NCBI GenBank assembly: GCA_963677785.2
Contig: CAXXDH010000003.1
Span: 1,612,001 to 1,676,000, forward strand
DNA length: 64,000 nt
From: G963665495 sp963677785
GTDB taxonomy: Bacteria; Desulfobacterota; Desulfovibrionia; Desulfovibrionales; Desulfovibrionaceae
Direction: 5' to 3'
In this document: positions 56,494-64,000 of the stretch, one piece after another
Layout of the letters: each line of letters starts with the position of its first letter
Numbering within the stretch: position 1 is the first letter of the stretch
The notes under the pieces: generated by a model
Databases searched by the model: none
Told to the model about the DNA's origin: nothing
The model's input: the letters and a program-made list of their open reading frames with translations, nothing else
Program-made: the position numbers and the translations under genes

Positions 56494-56519
56494 TTGTAGT
56501 TATGTAATAGCAACTACAA
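56494..56519. promoter_or_regulatory. inverted repeat, possible AraC autoregulatory operator
   Basis: TTGTAGTT (56494-56501), ten bases, AACTACAA (56512-56519): exact 8-bp arms with a one-turn-like centre spacing, 16 bases before the regulator start. Confidence 0.5.
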
Positions 56520-56584
56520 TGCCAAGAGTGCGCAAGTCGTATTTTGCTCTTCTTTTCCTGAATAATATTATGAAATAACGGGGC

Positions 56585-56608
56585 GAACAACGTTCTTGCG
56601 CGTTGTTC
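56585..56608. promoter_or_regulatory. second inverted repeat in the divergent region
   Basis: GAACAACG (56585-56592), eight bases, CGTTGTTC (56601-56608), exact arms. Different sequence from the first repeat, so perhaps another factor. Confidence 0.4.
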
Positions 56609-56901
56609 TGTTCTCCACGTATTCGCAAGAAAAATAACATATTTGAAAAAAGAATTTCTGCCTTTTGATCATTATGTGCTTTTCGTTGTACAAAATTGTC
56701 AATATGAAAATGATAAAATGTGATTTGATGGCATATATTATAATATCCTGAAATATTTTATTAAAGCAATTTTTTGGGCGTGCACGGCATATTCCTCCTC
56801 CGCTTTTTATCCTCACCAGTTCCGATTTTTCCAATATTCGCAAACGCCTTTTGGGTGATCAGAAGGAAACAATACATCACCGCATGCAAGGAGAAGGCAT
56901 C

Positions 56902-57297
56902 ATGCAACGCATCAATTACTCTTCAGGCGCCCCGTTGGAAGACATCGCCGGGTACTCACGAATGGTGAAGGTCGGCGATCACATCTACATCGGCGGCACT
57001 ACGGCGGTGCAAGCGGACGGCACCGTGGCCGGTGATACGCCCCGTGAGCAGGCCGCGTACATTTTTTCGAAATTTGTCGATTTGCTGCGCCAGGCCGGTG
57101 CCGCGGCCTCGGACGTGATCAAGGTCAAGGCCTACATCACGGACATGGCCTTCGCCAAAGAGGTGGCCGGGGCCTACAGCGAACGGTTCAAAACCGTCAG
57201 ACCGCTGTTCACAATGGTTGAAACACCCAAACTGAACCGTCCTGAGCAGTTCGTGGAAATCGAGCTCGAAGCCTGCATCGGCTGCGAACTCGGATGA
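56902..57297 (+). CDS. RidA (YjgF/Rid) family protein lacking the catalytic arginine
   Basis: 131 residues from the ATG at 56902, with AAGGAG eight bases before. Standard trimeric Rid fold (VKVGDHIYIGGTTAVQADG; ASDVIKVKAYITDMA). Where canonical RidA reads PARSxVE with the arginine that binds the imine, this protein reads PLFTMVE, so it belongs with the Rid branches that lack proven enamine/imine deaminase activity. First gene of an operon of amine-oxidising enzymes, where an imine intermediate is expected; it may bind a related compound. Confidence 0.9.
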   Translation: MQRINYSSGAPLEDIAGYSRMVKVGDHIYIGGTTAVQADGTVAGDTPREQAAYIFSKFVDLLRQAGAAASDVIKVKAYITDMAFAKEVAGAYSERFKTVRPLFTMVETPKLNRPEQFVEIELEACIGCELG

Positions 57298-57328
57298 CTC
57301 GTTTCTTCAACCCGAAGGAGAAAAGACA

Positions 57329-58465
57329 ATGACGTATCCCAAGATTGATTTTCTGTACCTGAATGAAAACGACATGATCGAAGCGGGCGTGACCGACATG
57401 GCGGGTTGCGTGGATGCCATGGAAGAAATGTTCCGCCTGCTCAAACTGGGCGATTTTCGCATGGGCGGAGCGAACAACAACTCCCATGGGGTGATGATGG
57501 TTTTTCCCGACGAGTCCGCGTTTCCGAACATGCCGCTGAACGGTCCGGACCGCCGTTTCATGGCCATGCCCGCTTATCTGGGAGGGCAGTTCGATATGGT
57601 CGGCATGAAGTGGTACGGATCGAATACCGCCAACAAACAGAAAGATCTGCCGCGTTCCATTCTGATGCTGACCCTGAACGACAAAGATACGGGCGCGCCG
57701 GTGGCCTATATGTCCGCTAACGTTCTCAGCGCGTACCGGACCGGCGCAGTGCCCGGTGTGGGAGCCCGCTATTTCGCCCGCGAAGATAGCAAGGTCGTCG
57801 GCATTGTGGGGCCGGGCGTCATGAGCAGGACCGCTTTCGACGCCTTCATGGCCGTGCGGACCGGTATCGAACGCATCAAGATCAAAGGCAGAAGTGAAAA
57901 GTCCATTGGCAGTTTCATCGCCTACATCAACGAGAAGTATCCGGCCGTACGCGACATAGAAGTCGTGGACAGCATTGAAAACGCCGTACGGGATGCGGAT
58001 CTGGTCTGCGTGGCCACATCCTCGCCCACAGGCGACATCAACGAATATCCATACATCAAAGAAGAGTGGATCAAGCCCGGAGCGGTAATCTGCTGCCCGG
58101 CGGCGGCCCGTTTTGATGATGACTTTATTCTCAACCGTGCGCGCAACGTGGCGGATTATGTGGGGCTATACGAAGCCTGGGCCGAGGAAATGCCGTATCC
58201 GGCCTATCACACCATTCCCATTCCAGCCGTGCACTGCATGGATCTTATGGCCGACGGCCGCATGGCGCGTGAACAACTCGACGACCTGGGCGATGTCATT
58301 ACCGGCAAACTCCCGGCGCGCAAAAGCGACGACGAGATCGTGATTTATTCGGTCGGGGGCTTGCCCGTCGAAGACGTTGCCTGGGGCACTATGGTCTACC
58401 GCAAGGCCCTGGAACGGGGCATCGGAACCACGCTCAACCTCTGGGACAACCCCCAGCTGGCCTGA
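57329..58465 (+). CDS. ornithine cyclodeaminase / mu-crystallin family protein
   Basis: 378 residues, some 40-50 longer than typical members. Rossmann NAD-binding region GIVGPGVMSRTAFDAF, with ADLVCVATSSPTGDINEYPY and IKPGAVICCPAAA after it. Family members act as cyclodeaminases, ketimine reductases or opine-type dehydrogenases on imines of amino acids, using NAD(P). GAAGGAG precedes the ATG, 31 bases past the ridA-like stop. A ketimine reductase or related step on the product of the neighbouring flavoenzyme is plausible, not shown. Confidence 0.85.
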   Translation: MTYPKIDFLYLNENDMIEAGVTDMAGCVDAMEEMFRLLKLGDFRMGGANNNSHGVMMVFPDESAFPNMPLNGPDRRFMAMPAYLGGQFDMVGMKWYGSNTANKQKDLPRSILMLTLNDKDTGAPVAYMSANVLSAYRTGAVPGVGARYFAREDSKVVGIVGPGVMSRTAFDAFMAVRTGIERIKIKGRSEKSIGSFIAYINEKYPAVRDIEVVDSIENAVRDADLVCVATSSPTGDINEYPYIKEEWIKPGAVICCPAAARFDDDFILNRARNVADYVGLYEAWAEEMPYPAYHTIPIPAVHCMDLMADGRMAREQLDDLGDVITGKLPARKSDDEIVIYSVGGLPVEDVAWGTMVYRKALERGIGTTLNLWDNPQLA

Positions 58466-58489
58466 GTCCGGCCGGGCAGGAGAAAAACT

Positions 58490-58813
58490 ATGCGTATCGA
58501 ACAACACCCCATTCTCGGGGAAACCCCAAAACGCAAACAAGTCACTTTTATTTGCGACGGCAAGGAAGTGACGGGAATAGAAGGCGAACCCATTGCCACG
58601 GCCCTGCACGCGGCGGGCCTCAGAATCCATCGCTATACGGCGCGGCGCCACGAGCCGCGCGGCATGTTTTGCGCCATCGGCCGCTGTACGGACTGCGTGA
58701 TGATCGTGGACGGAGAACCCAACGTCCGCACCTGCGTCACCCCGCTGCAGGCGGGAATGAACGTGCAGACACAGAACGGCGTCACGGCAAGGGGGAAGGA
58801 GGACGAAGCATGA
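58490..58813 (+). CDS. small [2Fe-2S] subunit of amine dehydrogenase (HcnA/OoxC-like)
   Basis: 107 residues, plant-type ferredoxin-like domain with cysteines in MFCAIGRCTDCVMIV and, 11 residues on, RTCVT. The spacing C-x4-C-x2-C-x11-C fits the small subunits of hydrogen cyanide synthase, opine oxidase and D-hydroxyproline dehydrogenase. The stop overlaps the next start (ATGA). It carries electrons between the flavin subunits. Confidence 0.88.
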   Translation: MRIEQHPILGETPKRKQVTFICDGKEVTGIEGEPIATALHAAGLRIHRYTARRHEPRGMFCAIGRCTDCVMIVDGEPNVRTCVTPLQAGMNVQTQNGVTARGKEDEA

Positions 58814-60387
58814 TCAGACATGACGTGATCATTGTCGGAGCCGGTCCGGCCGGGCTGTCCGCAGCCATAGAGGCAGCGCGGCGCGGGCTCGATGTCGTTG
58901 TTTTTGACGAGAACGCCAAACCCGGCGGCCAGCTTTTCAAGCAGATCCATAAATTCTTCGGATCGAAAGAACATAAGGCCAAAGTCCGCGGGTACAAAAT
59001 CGGTGAAGACCTGCTGCGGGAAGCCGAAGAGGCCGGTGTGCGGGTTGAACTCGGAGCCGTGGTGGCGGGCCTGTATCTGGACCGGGAAGTCACGGTCCGT
59101 ATCGGCGAGCGGATGGAACATTACAAGGCCGACGCCATCATCGTGGCCACGGGAGCATCGGAAAACATGGTTCCTTTTGAAGGATGGACCCTGCCCGGCG
59201 TCATCGGCGCGGGCGCGGCCCAGACCATGATGAACCTGCACCATATCAAGCCCGGCAACAGGGTCTTGATGCTCGGCTCGGGCAACGTCGGCCTGGTGGT
59301 GAGTTTCCAGCTGCTGCAGGCCGGATGCGAAGTTGTCGCCGTGGTGGATGCCGCTCCGCGTATCGGCGGTTACGGCGTGCACGCGGCCAAGGTGGCCCGC
59401 TGCGGCGTTCCTTTTCTGCAATCGCACACCATCGTGAAGGCGCATGGAACCGAAAGCGTGGCCGGCGTGACCGTCGTCCGCATCGGGCCGGACTGGAAGC
59501 CTGTATTCGGTACGGAAAAATACTTCGACGTGGATACCATCTGCCTGGCCGTGGGGCTGTCACCCATGTCCCAGCTGTTGAAAATGGCGGGCTGCCGCAT
59601 GCGGGACACGCCGCTGGGGTATGTGCCGGAAATCGGCGCCAACGGAGCGACCAGCGTGCCCGGCATCTTTGCCGCCGGGGACGTCTCCGGTATTGAGGAA
59701 GCCAGTTCGGCCATGATCGAAGGACGTATCGCGGGGGTCGCCGCGGCCGAATACCTCGGATTCATTGATGCCGAAGACCTCGAAGATAGTGTCGCGGATT
59801 TCGAAAAGGCGCTCGGTTGTCTCCGGGAGGGGATGTTCGCGCCGGAAAACCGTGGCAGGATCATTCCCGCCACGGACGAGGGCATCCCCGTCTCCACGAC
59901 GCTGCTGACCGACGGCTATCTGCTGGAGAATGAGCTGGCGCGGTTTCCCGGTATCAGCGAAGCGCGCGCCGACGGTGTGCGCCCGGTCATCGAATGCACC
60001 CAGAACATTCCCTGCAATCCGTGCCAGGACGCTTGCAAAAAACACTGCATCAAGATCGGCGACAAGATCACGGCCCTTCCGGCCGTGAACGGAGTCAGCG
60101 CCTGCACCGGCTGCGGCATGTGCGTGGCCTCGTGTTCCGGACAGGCCATCTTTCTGGTCGACGAATCTTTGGGAGACGGGTTCGCCACCGTGACCTTTCC
60201 CTACGAATTCCTTCCCTTGCCCCAGCCCGGCACGCACGGCAAGGGGCTGGACCGCAGCGGCAGTCCGGTCTGCGATGCGGAAATCGTGGATGTCAAAAGC
60301 ATCAAGGCCTTTGACCATACCAATCTCGTAACCATGCGCGTGCCTGCGGACATGGCCATGACGGCCCGTTTCTTTCGCGCCGGGTAA
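58810..60387 (+). CDS. FAD/NAD(P)-binding amine dehydrogenase subunit with C-terminal Fe-S domain (HcnB-like)
   Basis: 525 residues from the ATG at 58810, with GGAGG before it. FAD site DVIIVGAGPAGLSAAIEAAR, CxxC-free thioredoxin-reductase-like core, NAD site VLMLGSGNVGLVVSFQLLQA and VPGIFAAGDVSGI. Unlike typical HcnB it adds a ferredoxin-like tail: CTQNIPCNPCQDACKKHC and CTGCGMCVASCSGQ, enough cysteines for two 4Fe-4S clusters. It may hand electrons to a separate low-potential carrier rather than to quinone. Cytosolic or at the inner membrane face. Confidence 0.88.
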   Translation: MIRHDVIIVGAGPAGLSAAIEAARRGLDVVVFDENAKPGGQLFKQIHKFFGSKEHKAKVRGYKIGEDLLREAEEAGVRVELGAVVAGLYLDREVTVRIGERMEHYKADAIIVATGASENMVPFEGWTLPGVIGAGAAQTMMNLHHIKPGNRVLMLGSGNVGLVVSFQLLQAGCEVVAVVDAAPRIGGYGVHAAKVARCGVPFLQSHTIVKAHGTESVAGVTVVRIGPDWKPVFGTEKYFDVDTICLAVGLSPMSQLLKMAGCRMRDTPLGYVPEIGANGATSVPGIFAAGDVSGIEEASSAMIEGRIAGVAAAEYLGFIDAEDLEDSVADFEKALGCLREGMFAPENRGRIIPATDEGIPVSTTLLTDGYLLENELARFPGISEARADGVRPVIECTQNIPCNPCQDACKKHCIKIGDKITALPAVNGVSACTGCGMCVASCSGQAIFLVDESLGDGFATVTFPYEFLPLPQPGTHGKGLDRSGSPVCDAEIVDVKSIKAFDHTNLVTMRVPADMAMTARFFRAG

Positions 60388-60410
60388 GGTTTCAGGACAG
60401 GAGCAACATC

Positions 60411-60743
60411 ATGAAAAATCTCAACGACAGATCTACGGACATAGGCCCGTTTACACCCCAGCCCGATGACGATCTGCTCATCTGCCGCTGCGAGGAAGTG
60501 ACCAAGGGCGAAATTCGCAAGGCCGTGCATGAAGGCATGTTCACTCTGACGGAAATTCGCCGCTATCTGCGAACGGGCATGGGCCTGTGCCAGGGGCAGA
60601 CCTGCGGGGCCTTGATCAAACGCATTGTGGCCAGTGAACTGGGCGTCCCGCCCCAGGAGCTCGAACCGGCGGTTTCCCGGGCTCCCATGCGTCCGGTGGA
60701 GATGCGCGTCATGGCCAACGAAGTCTCGGGAGAGGGCAAATGA
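60411..60743 (+). CDS. BFD-like [2Fe-2S] protein
   Basis: 110 residues, BFD fold: ICRCEEVTKGEIRKAVHEG and RTGMGLCQGQTCGALIKR supply four cysteines (C-x-C ... C-x4-C). In related three-subunit dehydrogenases this domain is usually fused to the flavin subunit's end; here it is a separate gene. Stop and next start overlap (ATGA). Likely an electron-transfer subunit of the complex. Confidence 0.9.
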   Translation: MKNLNDRSTDIGPFTPQPDDDLLICRCEEVTKGEIRKAVHEGMFTLTEIRRYLRTGMGLCQGQTCGALIKRIVASELGVPPQELEPAVSRAPMRPVEMRVMANEVSGEGK

Positions 60744-61867
60744 GCGCGTATGCTGACGTGATCATAATCGGCAGCGGAATCATCGGCAACGCCACGGCTT
60801 ATTATCTGGCCAAAAAAGGACTGTCGGTCATTGTACTGGAAAAAAGCCGGCATATCGGAAACGGCGGATCGAGCCGCAACGGCGGCGGCGTCCGCCAGTC
60901 CGGGCGCGACAAGCGCGAGCTGCCCCTGGCCATGCATGCCGTACGGAATCTCTGGCCCACCCTGTCCGACGAACTGGAGATGGACGTGGAGTATTACCAG
61001 GCCGGCAATCTGCGCCTGGGCAAAACCGAAGAACACATGAAGATTCTTGACGGGCTGGCCGAAAAGGCCCGCTCAACGGGATTGGACGTACGAATGATCG
61101 ACGGCGGCGAAGCCCGGGAGATCTGCCCCTATCTTTCCGACCAGGTCATCGGCGCCAGCTGGTGTCCTACGGACGGCCATGCCAACCCCATGCTGGCCAC
61201 GCTGGCCTATTACCGCCAGGCCCGGCGGCTCGGCGTACGCTTTATCACCGGGGAGGACGTGGCCACCATCCGCAAGGTTCGCGGCAAAGCCAGACAGGTG
61301 CTCACTCGGACCGGCAGCTATGAGGCCGGGACCATCATTCTGGCCGCCGGTTTCGAAAGCCGCTCCATCGCCGCCACCGTGGGTATCGACGTCCCCATGA
61401 CCAGGGCGCTGCTGGAAGCCCTGGTGACCGAAGCGCAACCTCCCATGTTCTATCAGATGCTGGGCACGGCCGCGGCGGACTTTTACGGACATCAGAGCAC
61501 GCACGGTTCCTTTGTCTTCGGGGGAATCTCCGGACTGGAAAGCGTGAACAAGGACAACGGCACGCCCGTGACCAGCAGTCTGACGGCGTCGTGCTGCTGC
61601 CGGGGCATCATGAGCTATTTCCCCTGCCTGGCCCAGGCCAAGATAGTGCGTACGTGGGCCGGGTGGATCGATGTATGCGCCGATCATGTTCCGGTTCTGA
61701 GCGCTGTGCCGGAGGTGCCCGGACTGATCCTGGCCTGCGGGTTTTCAGGGCACGGGTTCGGCATTGCTCCAGCCGTGGGGACGGTCCTGGCCGAAATGGC
61801 GGCCGGTGAAACCCCCGAACTTGATGTGGCGGCGTTCAGATACGATCGCTTCAAAGCCAAAATCTGA
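60740..61867 (+). CDS. FAD-dependent amine/amino-acid oxidoreductase, DAO family (HcnC-like)
   Basis: 375 residues. FAD site DVIIIGSGIIGNATAYYLAKKG and the DAO pattern SSRNGGGVRQSGRDKRELPL; C-terminal GFSGHGFGIAPAVGTVLAEM. This is the substrate-oxidising subunit type of opine, sarcosine, proline and glycine (HCN) dehydrogenases. It should oxidise the C-N bond of an amino-acid derivative. The substrate cannot be read from sequence. Stop directly abuts the next gene. Confidence 0.9.
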   Translation: MSAYADVIIIGSGIIGNATAYYLAKKGLSVIVLEKSRHIGNGGSSRNGGGVRQSGRDKRELPLAMHAVRNLWPTLSDELEMDVEYYQAGNLRLGKTEEHMKILDGLAEKARSTGLDVRMIDGGEAREICPYLSDQVIGASWCPTDGHANPMLATLAYYRQARRLGVRFITGEDVATIRKVRGKARQVLTRTGSYEAGTIILAAGFESRSIAATVGIDVPMTRALLEALVTEAQPPMFYQMLGTAAADFYGHQSTHGSFVFGGISGLESVNKDNGTPVTSSLTASCCCRGIMSYFPCLAQAKIVRTWAGWIDVCADHVPVLSAVPEVPGLILACGFSGHGFGIAPAVGTVLAEMAAGETPELDVAAFRYDRFKAKI

Positions 61868-61885
61868 GTGACCAAGGAGTTACCG

Positions 61886-63310
61886 GTGAAATACAGAGTC
61901 GAACAGGACAGCCTCGGCAAGCGCAAGGTCTCGGCCACGGCCTATTACGGGGTACAGACCGTACGGGCCATGGACAATTTCAAGGTTACCGGAATCCCCG
62001 TGTCTCATTATCCCCGGCAGATTCAGGCCCTGGCCTGCATCAAAAAGGCCGCCGCCCAGGTCAACATGTCCCTCGGGCTGCTTGATCCGAAAATCGGCCG
62101 GGCCATCGTACGGGCCTGCCGGGAGATTCGCTCAGGCCGTTTCGACGACCAGTTCGCCGTGGACGTCATCCAGGGCGGCGCCGGAACCTCGGTCAACATG
62201 AACGCCAATGAGGTCATCGCCAACCGGGCTCTGGAACTGCTCGGCCGCCGCAGGGGAGAGTACGGATTCTGCCATCCCAATAATCACGTCAATCTGTCCC
62301 AGTCCACCAACGACGTGTACCCGACCTGCCTGCGGGTAAGCGCCATCTGGACCGGCCGTGATCTCCTCCGGGAGCTGCGCAGTCTGCGTGAGGGGTTCGC
62401 GGCCAAGGGCAGGGAATTCGCGGACGTGATCAAAATGGGCCGGACTCAGCTTCAGGACGCGGTACCCATGACGCTGGGCCAGGAGTTTTCCGCCTACGGG
62501 GTGACCATCGGCGAGGACGTGCAGCGCCTTGAAGAGGCCCTGGGGCTGATGCACGAGATCAACATGGGGGGCACGGCCATTGGAACGGGCATCAACACCA
62601 GGCCGGAATACGCCGCCCTGGTCTGCAAGAGGCTGGCGGGGATCACCGGCCTGCCCCTGGTCAAGTCCATGGACCTGGTGGAGGCGGGCAGCGATACCGG
62701 CGTGTTCGTGCAGGTTTCCGGGGTTCTCAAGCGAATCGCGGTCAAACTGTCGAAAATCTGCAACGACCTGCGCCTGCTTTCTTCGGGGCCCTTTGCCGGG
62801 CTGAACGAGATCAATCTTCCCCCCATGCAACCGGGATCGTCCATCATGCCCGGCAAGGTCAACCCGGTCATACCTGAGGTGGTCAACCAGGTCTGCTTCC
62901 GGGTTATCGGCAATGATTTGACCGTGACCATGGCGGCCGAGGGAGGGCAGCTGGAGCTGAACGTGTTCGAGCCGGTCATCGGTTTCACCCTCTTTCAGTC
63001 CATGGACATGCTCACGCGCGCCGCGGCCATTCTCCAGGACAGGTGTCTGCTCGGGATTACGGCCAATCGGGACCGCTGCATGGAGCAGGTCCGCTGTTCG
63101 GCTGGAATCGTGACCATTCTGGTGCCCTACATCGGTTATGACGAGGCTTCGGACATCGCCAAGGAAGCCCAAAGCTCAGGCAGGCCGGTGTATGACCTGG
63201 TTCTGAAAAGAGGACTGATGACCGCTGCCCAGCTGGAGGATGTTCTGGACCCGGGCAAGATGATCTGCCCGCGTATGGTTCGGTCCAAAGATGCATGCAA
63301 AATGGAGTAA
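61886..63310 (+). CDS. aspA: aspartate ammonia-lyase (aspartase)
   Basis: About 474 residues from a GTG at 61886, preferred because AAGGAG lies just before; a GTG at 61868 would add six residues. Signature GSSIMPGKVNPVIPEVVNQV and TMAAEGGQLELNVFEPVIGF are the aspartase/fumarase motifs in their aspartase form; HPNNHVNLSQSTNDVYPT also fits. It converts L-aspartate to fumarate and ammonia. In this operon it would turn an aspartyl product into fumarate, a usable electron acceptor for an anaerobe (inference). Confidence 0.9.
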   Translation: MKYRVEQDSLGKRKVSATAYYGVQTVRAMDNFKVTGIPVSHYPRQIQALACIKKAAAQVNMSLGLLDPKIGRAIVRACREIRSGRFDDQFAVDVIQGGAGTSVNMNANEVIANRALELLGRRRGEYGFCHPNNHVNLSQSTNDVYPTCLRVSAIWTGRDLLRELRSLREGFAAKGREFADVIKMGRTQLQDAVPMTLGQEFSAYGVTIGEDVQRLEEALGLMHEINMGGTAIGTGINTRPEYAALVCKRLAGITGLPLVKSMDLVEAGSDTGVFVQVSGVLKRIAVKLSKICNDLRLLSSGPFAGLNEINLPPMQPGSSIMPGKVNPVIPEVVNQVCFRVIGNDLTVTMAAEGGQLELNVFEPVIGFTLFQSMDMLTRAAAILQDRCLLGITANRDRCMEQVRCSAGIVTILVPYIGYDEASDIAKEAQSSGRPVYDLVLKRGLMTAAQLEDVLDPGKMICPRMVRSKDACKME

Positions 63311-63339
63311 GGATAACACGTACAAATTGGGAGTTTCCT

Positions 63340-64000
63340 ATGAGCACAGAGTTACGAAAAACCCTCGGATTTTTTTCCTGCTTTTCCGTTGCAGTGGGAC
63401 TGGTGGTCGCTTCAAGCACGCTGGTTTCCCTGGGCCAGGGTATGGGACTGGCCGGGGGCGGTTTTGTCATTGCCATGGCCACGGCCTGGATACTGCAGCT
63501 TTTTTCCGCGCAGAGCTATGCGGAATTGTCCTGTATGATGCCGCATGCCGGAGGCATCCGCTCCTATACCAAGGTCGCCATAGGGTCGCTGCCGGCTATG
63601 GCCGCGGTCATCCTGGCCTTCATCATTCCGAATCTGTTTGCCGCACCGGCCGAACTGGCCGTGGCCGGCGCGGTGATAACAGAAACCTTTGTCCCCGGCG
63701 TTCCGTCCATAGTCTGGGGCGGCCTGCTTCTGGCCGTGCTGACCATCACCAACGTCATCGGCGTGAACATTTTCGCCAAGCTGCAAATCACTTTCACCCT
63801 GACCATGATGATCTCCATGGCGCTGCTGGGCATCATGGGGCTGACCGGCATCGGAACCCTTCCCGCGCCGGATCTGCCGCACCAGGCGTTCAATCCCATG
63901 GGCATGGGCGTGTTCGGTCTGACCGCCCTGGCCATCTGGCTGTACATCGGCATCGAGTTTGTCACGCCAATGGCCCAGGAAACCAAGCAGCCTGAAAAAA
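63340..64000 (+). CDS. APC-superfamily amino-acid permease, 3' end cut by window edge
   Basis: The frame opens at the ATG at 63340 after GGGAG and runs 220 codons to the edge with no stop. Hydrophobic helices include CFSVAVGLVVASSTLVSLG, GGFVIAMATAWILQLFS, AMAAVILAFIIPNLFA and LTALAIWLYIGIEFVTP, with SYAELSCMMPHAGGIRSYTK between helices 2 and 3, the usual APC pattern. It should import the substrate of the operon, most likely an amino acid or derivative. Eighth gene of the run that begins with the RidA-like gene, 29 bases after aspA. Confidence 0.88.
   Translation, partial: MSTELRKTLGFFSCFSVAVGLVVASSTLVSLGQGMGLAGGGFVIAMATAWILQLFSAQSYAELSCMMPHAGGIRSYTKVAIGSLPAMAAVILAFIIPNLFAAPAELAVAGAVITETFVPGVPSIVWGGLLLAVLTITNVIGVNIFAKLQITFTLTMMISMALLGIMGLTGIGTLPAPDLPHQAFNPMGMGVFGLTALAIWLYIGIEFVTPMAQETKQPEK

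Larger units (their letters stand above)
56479..56901. promoter_or_regulatory. divergent promoter region (AraC-type regulator / amine operon)
   Basis: 423 AT-rich bases with no gene. It contains two inverted repeats (56494-56519 and 56585-56608). Short frames reading into the ridA-like gene from 56774 and 56851 lack ribosome sites, and the ATG at 56902 is preferred. Confidence 0.6.

Overview
The window looks like chromosome from a Gram-negative, probably sulfate-reducing deltaproteobacterium of the Desulfovibrionaceae type. LpxC and an RND efflux pair point to an outer membrane. The DsrE-like sulfur-relay protein, the DUF4390-NtrY pair, the style of the housekeeping genes (dnaK, polA, der, lpxC) and the many oxygen-sensitive Fe-S flavoenzymes point to the anaerobic deltaproteobacteria. 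The taxon is an inference. Most genes are GC-rich, with AT-rich patches at 5.6-6.1, 8.1-8.6, 10.6-11.1 and 13.4-15.3 kb.

Region 1 (1-12865, all minus strand) is a type VI secretion tip/cargo cluster. Three VgrG spike genes are each followed by an AT-rich gene for a protein with a short beta-like N-terminus and a long helical C-terminus. After them come a giant DUF2169-pentapeptide fusion, a second pentapeptide-repeat protein and a DUF3540 protein cut by the left edge. Overlaps and very short gaps suggest one transcription unit. No T6SS sheath, baseplate or ClpV gene lies in the window.

Region 2 (13-19.7 kb) holds a DsrE-like protein, an AT-rich GDP-mannose gene (manC), and a beta-amino-acid catabolic unit: CoA-acylating semialdehyde dehydrogenase, a small helical protein and a class III aminotransferase, divergent from an Lrp/AsnC regulator.

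Region 3 (19.7-32.3 kb, minus) holds an EamA exporter, a secreted arginine-deiminase-like enzyme, a polar amino-acid ABC importer, an MscS-like channel, a protein built from about fifteen histidine-bearing octapeptides, two membrane-associated glycosyltransferases, a PAP2 phosphatase and an iron-sulfur flavoprotein.

Region 4 (32.4-55.5 kb) is largely housekeeping: polA, lpxC, an RND efflux pair, DUF4390-NtrY, a ModE-like regulator, an RsbW/STAS switch pair, dnaK, a methyltransferase, der, a peptidoglycan peptidase and a divergent P1B-type ATPase. An IS5-family element (50811-51665) has landed inside one copy of a dispersed palindromic repeat whose other copies lie at 17369 and 32403.

Region 5 (55.7 kb to the right edge) is an AraC-type regulator divergent from an eight-gene operon: RidA-like, ornithine-cyclodeaminase-like, a three-part flavin/Fe-S amine dehydrogenase with an extra BFD-like subunit, aspartase, and an APC permease cut by the edge. 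The set suggests uptake and oxidation of an N-substituted or D-amino acid, with aspartate turned into fumarate. The substrate is unknown, and this operon and the T6SS tip cluster are the best candidates for new biology here.
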